Positions 7,188 to 10,529 of a stretch of 10,529 nucleotides of DNA are shown here, piece after piece (position 1 is the first letter of the stretch; each line of letters begins with the position of its first letter). The stretch spans positions 1 to 10,529 of the forward strand of contig CAIRMY010000089.1 in the NCBI GenBank assembly GCA_903879775.1, in the 5' to 3' direction. Origin of the DNA: an uncultured Bacteroidota bacterium. Lineage in GTDB: Bacteria; Bacteroidota; Bacteroidia; NS11-12g; UBA955. The notes under the pieces are model-generated. The model saw nothing but the letters and a program-made list of their open reading frames with translations. It was not told the DNA's origin and did not search any database. The translations under genes were made by a program, and so were the position numbers.

Positions 7188-8309
7188 ATGAAGCTGTTTT
7201 TTGTGGCCGGTGAAGCCAGTGGCGATCAACACGGCTCTAGGGTCATTGCTGAAATTAAGAAAATCAATCCAAACACAGAAATTGTAGCTTGGGGTGGCGA
7301 TCTAATGCAAAATGAAGGTGCCAAGTTATTATCGCATTACAAACATCGCGCCTACATGGGGTTGATGGAGGTTGTTAAAAATATCCGAACCATCAAAGGA
7401 TTCATGAAACAGGCCAAGGCCGATATTCTTCGGGAAAAACCCGATGCCGTAGTCTTAGTAGACAACCCCGGATTTAATTTACCATTGGCACAATTTGCTA
7501 AGAAAAATGGCATTGAGGTGCATTGGTATATAGCACCTAAAGCCTGGGCTTGGAACAAAAACCGTGTCAAGAAAATGAAAACGTGCATAGATCATTTGTA
7601 CGTGATTTTTCCATTTGAAGTTTCTTTTTTTGAGGGACTTGGAATGCCCTGCACATATGTAGGGAATCCTACCTATGAATCGGTTGTGGCATTCAATTCA
7701 GCAAAAACAAATCAGGAAGGGCAAATATTGGATCAAACAAAAACAATTGCAATCTTGGCTGGAAGCCGCAAAAATGAAGTCATGACCCTACTGCCCAATT
7801 TTATAAAAGTTGCCAATAAACTCAACAATGTTAAGGTTTTGGTTGCTGGAGCTCCAGGATTGGATATTGGGTTTTACAATCAAATTTTGCAACAGAATGA
7901 TTTGAATGCAACTGTGGTTTTTAATCAAACTTTCGAAATTTTACAAGAAGCAAAACAAACGGGAGGATTTGCATTGGTTGCAAGTGGCACTGCAACATTA
8001 GAAACGGCCTTATTTAAGTTGCCACAAGTTGTGGCGTACAGGGTGAATAAACTCACGTATTTTGTAGGGAAGCAATTGCTTAAGATTCCGTATATATCGT
8101 TGGTTAATATATTGTTACAGCGAAGCTTAATTGAAGAACACTTACAAAAAATGGACGTTGAAACCTTGTGGGGCGCTGTGCAGAGATTGCAGCAGGAAGA
8201 CACCAATAAGAGCATCTTAGCTGGCTACGATGAACTTTGGGCTCAATTGAGCGCCAAAGGCACGAATGTGAGTGAGAACGTGGCTAGGTTGGTGTTGGGA
8301 TTAAATTGA
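7188..8309 (+). CDS. lpxB: Lipid-A-disaccharide synthase LpxB
   Basis: The 373-residue protein is a GT19 glycosyltransferase that joins UDP-2,3-diacylglucosamine and 2,3-diacylglucosamine-1-phosphate (lipid X) to the lipid A disaccharide at the cytoplasmic face of the inner membrane. Motifs in order: FFVAGEASGDQHGS at residues 4-17, VVLVDNPGFN at 88-97 with D92 (equivalent to the essential Asp of E. coli LpxB), the PKAWAW segment near 117-122, ILAGSRKNEV at 189-198 with R194, and VASGTATLETAL at 265-276. The C-terminal NILLQRSLIEEHLQ (307-320) is a conserved acceptor-end element. I choose ATG 7188 because it places the glycine-rich motif at the usual distance from the N-terminus; a TTG seven codons upstream lies within the preceding gene. 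It is the last gene of the surE operon and overlaps the convergent gene by 9 nt. Its presence implies a Gram-negative outer membrane with lipid A. Confidence 0.97.
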   Translation: MKLFFVAGEASGDQHGSRVIAEIKKINPNTEIVAWGGDLMQNEGAKLLSHYKHRAYMGLMEVVKNIRTIKGFMKQAKADILREKPDAVVLVDNPGFNLPLAQFAKKNGIEVHWYIAPKAWAWNKNRVKKMKTCIDHLYVIFPFEVSFFEGLGMPCTYVGNPTYESVVAFNSAKTNQEGQILDQTKTIAILAGSRKNEVMTLLPNFIKVANKLNNVKVLVAGAPGLDIGFYNQILQQNDLNATVVFNQTFEILQEAKQTGGFALVASGTATLETALFKLPQVVAYRVNKLTYFVGKQLLKIPYISLVNILLQRSLIEEHLQKMDVETLWGAVQRLQQEDTNKSILAGYDELWAQLSAKGTNVSENVARLVLGLN

Positions 8310-9878
8310 ATTCGCGACTGAAATTCGCGACTCCATTAATTCCTGACCCGATGGCGAAACTGCTTCAGTTTTAGTGATTTTTAATGCCCTAATAATTTCA
8401 AAAGCATCATAATATTCTTTTTTAATTGGTTCGAGTTTGTCTAGAGCATCATTTGCTTCTTTTCTTTCTTTCTCTTCTTTTTCATTTTTACTAAATAGAC
8501 TCATTATTTTTGACGTGAAACCAACCTTAGTTTTACCTACCAAAGCTTGAATATTACCTGAACCATCTTGTTTCACATCCTCCTCGAAATTATTTGATTT
8601 CAACACATCAATAATTTCACCTGAAACTCTACCAACTTCTGAAGATTTTCTTTTTACCAAATTGCCCGCTTCAATCCGATCTAAAGGTTTTTCTTTGCTT
8701 GGATCCATATTTAATGGTTGAGATTTCCTTTTTTCTTGTTCTTCAGGAGAATGATTCTTAACAATTTTACCAGAATCATAAGCTTCTTCCATGGTATTGC
8801 CAAACATCTTTTTTCTCACATCTGTGGCTTTTCGACGATCACGATAATTGAGTGCCATTTTAGTACCCATCATACCTAATCCGCCAATAGCAGCAACAGC
8901 ACCTAAAGTAGCTCCACCAGTCATAACATTCCCAGCAATTGCAACGCTACCAAGCGCAACCTTCACTCCTTGAACAGCCAATCTTGCTCCCTTTTTATTT
9001 CTGATAAACTTTCTCCAAATTTCACCTTTTGCTGAAAGGGTTTTCATCCAGATTAATTTATGTAAACTTTTTGCTTCTTTATAACCCTTATATAAACCTT
9101 CAAGAACGGTTAAAGCACCCGAAGCTGCGCCTAATACAGAACTTGCTGCCTTCGCAGCTGGCATTGCCATTCCACCAAATGCACCCGCAAGTTTAAGTCC
9201 AGCTGATCCTGTCATTAAAGCAGCTTTACCCATTCCAAGTTTACTATTTTCAACTTGCGTACTACCTAAAGTTTCACCCGCTTTATCTCCAGTTTTTTTA
9301 GCTTCATCCATACGAGATTTCCCACCTAAATAATTTTTCAAAGCAAGAGCACCCGAAGCTAAGCCACCAATACCAAGTACCGCTCCCATACCTCCCGCAG
9401 AAAATTGATCTCCCATACTTGTCTCTGGACCATAAACACCTCTATCAAAACCATTAACAACAGCTGTAGTTCCTACTGCCAATCCTCCAACCCCTACAAC
9501 TCCAGCACCTACTTGCGGTATCGCTTTTGTTTTACCCTTGCCTTTTCCAATTCTTTCATTCAAGTTTGGATTGTCAGCTCTATCTTTGAATAATGATTGA
9601 ACTCTTGCTTGTTTATCGTATTCTTTAGCTTTGTTTTCTCCAATTCCGAATGGCAAGGCATTCATGAATTTTGCCTTAAATCCTTTTAAGCCAGGCTTCG
9701 CAACGGCTGCTTCAGGCTGCGCAACGGCTGCTTCAGGCTGCGCGCTTTCGGCTCTTTCTTTAGCAGCGCCCACCAATGATGGATTCACTTGTTCGAATAC
9801 ACTCGCAACTCTAGACCTTTTACGATGAATTACATCTTCTCCAGTTAATGCAGCTGATTGCACTTGTTCATCACTCAT
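8301..9878 (-). CDS. Gly/Ala-rich, cysteine-free protein; possible secreted cargo
   Basis: I do not recognise this 525-residue protein. Residues 1-65 look disordered, Ala/Gln/Glu-rich, with two exact copies of the heptad AQPEAAV (46-59). Residues about 119-344 hold four hydrophobic Gly/Ala segments: 119-142, 161-185, 215-262 and 303-344. Each has a glycine-zipper core such as GVGGLAVG or GIGGLASG followed by a polar end like NGFDRG, KNYLGG or LNYRDR. Residues 345-525 are polar, with a Lys/Glu-rich stretch at 462-488 that may be a coiled coil. There are no cysteines and only two tryptophans, and no N-terminal signal peptide. Base composition is visibly richer in G+C than in its neighbours because of the Gly/Ala codons. 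ATG 9878 overlaps the stop of the upstream 179-residue gene as ATGA. The composition and pairing fit a cargo of a contractile injection system or a pore-forming toxin, without direct proof. Confidence 0.85.
   Translation of the reverse strand: MSDEQVQSAALTGEDVIHRKRSRVASVFEQVNPSLVGAAKERAESAQPEAAVAQPEAAVAKPGLKGFKAKFMNALPFGIGENKAKEYDKQARVQSLFKDRADNPNLNERIGKGKGKTKAIPQVGAGVVGVGGLAVGTTAVVNGFDRGVYGPETSMGDQFSAGGMGAVLGIGGLASGALALKNYLGGKSRMDEAKKTGDKAGETLGSTQVENSKLGMGKAALMTGSAGLKLAGAFGGMAMPAAKAASSVLGAASGALTVLEGLYKGYKEAKSLHKLIWMKTLSAKGEIWRKFIRNKKGARLAVQGVKVALGSVAIAGNVMTGGATLGAVAAIGGLGMMGTKMALNYRDRRKATDVRKKMFGNTMEEAYDSGKIVKNHSPEEQEKRKSQPLNMDPSKEKPLDRIEAGNLVKRKSSEVGRVSGEIIDVLKSNNFEEDVKQDGSGNIQALVGKTKVGFTSKIMSLFSKNEKEEKERKEANDALDKLEPIKKEYYDAFEIIRALKITKTEAVSPSGQELMESRISVANSI
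8309..8332. repeat. Short direct repeat at a convergent gene junction
   Basis: AATTCGCGACT occurs at 8309-8319 and again at 8322-8332, a 13-nt period. Both copies carry the TCGCGA palindrome. They lie at the tail-to-tail junction of lpxB and the 525-residue gene and encode the last residues of the latter. The 13-nt period is not a multiple of three, so each copy is read in a different frame. Confidence 0.6.
9700..9741. repeat. Perfect 21-bp tandem duplication in coding DNA
   Basis: Positions 9700-9720 and 9721-9741 are identical 21-mers (forward strand begins GCAACGGCTGCTTCAGG). They encode two exact copies of a seven-residue Ala/Gln/Pro/Glu repeat in the disordered N-terminus of the 525-residue protein. 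Identity at the DNA level indicates a recent duplication. Confidence 0.95.
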
Positions 9879-10414
9879 TCTGATATCCTTTCATCTGAAG
9901 TAGCCATATTCCATTCTTTATTCCAATTCATAAGAGACTCTATAATGGCTTCCGGGTCATTATCCATATCTATTTGTTGTAACCTTACATAAACTAAGTC
10001 AAATACTTTTTCAACTTGATTGTGAAATAGCATAATTGTAGTAATCACATTTTCAATATCCAGAGACAACTCTAAATTTCCAATTGGAAAACTATATTTC
10101 ATATGTACGCCGTTGTCGGATATGTATAAACAAGGCAATGGCAAAACGAAATTTGCTTGATTTATAATATCCAACCATTGCAAATTAAATTCAAATTTTG
10201 GAATGTTATCAAAATTCAAATAACATGTGAGTAACCTATAGTCTTCAAAAGGATCAGTAACAATTAACGCCACAATGGCTTTTTCATCAGGCATTTCCTT
10301 GACTTCAGTTAACAAATAATCACATTTATCTTCGGATGGATATTCATATGAATCAAAATTATTATTATTAAGAATTTCAATTAGTTTTGCATATGTATTC
10401 TTAATATCGGTCAT
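9875..10414 (-). CDS. Acidic YbjN / secretion-chaperone-like protein
   Basis: The 179-residue protein has no signal peptide or membrane helix and is acidic. Residues about 6-170 follow the pattern I associate with the YbjN and type III secretion chaperone (CesT/Tir) fold: an N-terminal helix (IKNTYAKLIEILNNNNF), beta strands (CDYLLTEVKE, AIVALIVTD, YRLLTCYLNF), a middle helix (NLQWLDIINQANFVL), two strands with a turn (CLYISDNGVHMKYSF), a strand NLELSLDI, and a long C-terminal helix (NVITTIMLFHNQVEKVFDLVYVRLQQI). This is judged from the order of elements only and is weak evidence. The gene ends with a 4-nt overlap with the 525-residue protein gene, so the two are translated together. A chaperone or partner role for that protein is the natural reading. 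ATG 10414 is the first good start; another ATG at 10418 is out of frame. A promoter-like pair lies upstream. Confidence 0.75.
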   Translation of the reverse strand: MTDIKNTYAKLIEILNNNNFDSYEYPSEDKCDYLLTEVKEMPDEKAIVALIVTDPFEDYRLLTCYLNFDNIPKFEFNLQWLDIINQANFVLPLPCLYISDNGVHMKYSFPIGNLELSLDIENVITTIMLFHNQVEKVFDLVYVRLQQIDMDNDPEAIIESLMNWNKEWNMATSDERISE

Positions 10415-10432
10415 TCATTTAGATTAATTACG

Positions 10433-10462
10433 CTAATATATGCATTAATCTTTAAATTTCAA
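10433..10462 (-). promoter_or_regulatory. Possible promoter of the chaperone-like/cargo pair
   Basis: The minus strand reads TTG (10462-10460), 19 nt, then TATATTAG (10440-10433), one mismatch from TAnnTTTG with acceptable spacing. It lies 18 nt before ATG 10414. If real, it would let the pair be expressed independently of the gene upstream. Confidence 0.35.
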
Positions 10463-10468
10463 CTTACT

Positions 10469-10528
10469 CTAATTTTTCTTGAGCTCTTTTTTAATACTTT
10501 CAATCAAAATTTTCTCTGTTTCACCAAT
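10469..10528 (-). CDS. 3' end of an upstream gene (partial)
   Basis: One minus-strand frame stays open from the right edge to TAG at 10471-10469 and reads IGETEKILIESIKKELKKN, an amphipathic Lys/Glu-rich helix typical of a protein C-terminus. Another minus-strand frame stops within the first few codons. The end lies 54 nt before the start of the 179-residue gene on the same strand, so the cluster probably continues to the right. Only 19 residues are visible, so no family can be named. Confidence 0.45.
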   Translation of the reverse strand: MGETEKILIESIKKELKKN

Positions 10529-10529
10529 A

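Noticed and set aside
7352..8215. Minus-strand open frames within lpxB
   Set aside because: LpxB motifs are continuous on the plus strand; the opposite frames are Cys-rich and incoherent.
8290..8340. Bidirectional terminator at the lpxB / accessory gene junction
   Set aside because: The TCGCGA palindromes are too short for a terminator stem and no U-run follows.
9700..9741. CRISPR or other array
   Set aside because: Only two adjacent copies without spacers, in frame inside a coding region.
9405..9828. Short plus-strand open frames opposite the 525-residue gene
   Set aside because: They are low-complexity shadows (Cys/Ser/Thr- or Ala-rich) of Gly/Ala codons on the other strand, with no family features.

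Overview
The window looks like chromosomal DNA of a Bacteroidota bacterium. The DNA is AT-rich and the genes are packed tightly. Shine-Dalgarno sequences are essentially absent, several start codons sit just downstream of TAnnTTTG-type -7 elements, and the gene families fit that phylum: a LytTR regulator with a beta-propeller LytS-type kinase, a SurE / small membrane protein / LpxB block, and a kelch-like single-pass membrane protein. I cannot name a genus.

Layout. (1) Positions 1-1099, minus strand: the 5' end of a small membrane protein running off the left edge, preceded by a LacX-type aldose 1-epimerase homologue. (2) 1153-4694, plus strand: a two-component system, with a LytTR response regulator followed by a propeller histidine kinase whose reading frame begins 70 nt inside the regulator gene. 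(3) 4691-5980, minus strand: an exported kelch-like protein with one transmembrane helix and a small cytoplasmic domain, sharing its stop with the kinase gene. (4) 6118-8309, plus strand: surE, a three-helix membrane protein and lpxB in one overlapping operon, a housekeeping block for nucleotide salvage and lipid A synthesis. (5) 8301-10528, minus strand: an accessory-looking block. It holds a 525-residue cysteine-free Gly/Ala-rich protein of unknown family, preceded with a 4-nt ATGA overlap by a 179-residue acidic protein that resembles YbjN or type III secretion chaperones, and then the last 19 codons of another gene that enters from the right edge.

How they work together. Blocks 2 and 3 are two membrane sensors of similar design (propeller outside, one helix, signalling domain inside) encoded tail to tail. 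The kinase is expected to phosphorylate the LytTR regulator at D62. The kelch-like protein has no recognised partner. Block 5 is the most novel part. The small acidic protein followed by a large disordered or hydrophobic protein resembles a secretion chaperone with its cargo, or a cargo of a contractile injection system, but no secretion apparatus gene is visible in the window, so this remains a hypothesis. There is no tRNA, rRNA, CRISPR array, insertion sequence or gene-free stretch longer than about 140 bases.
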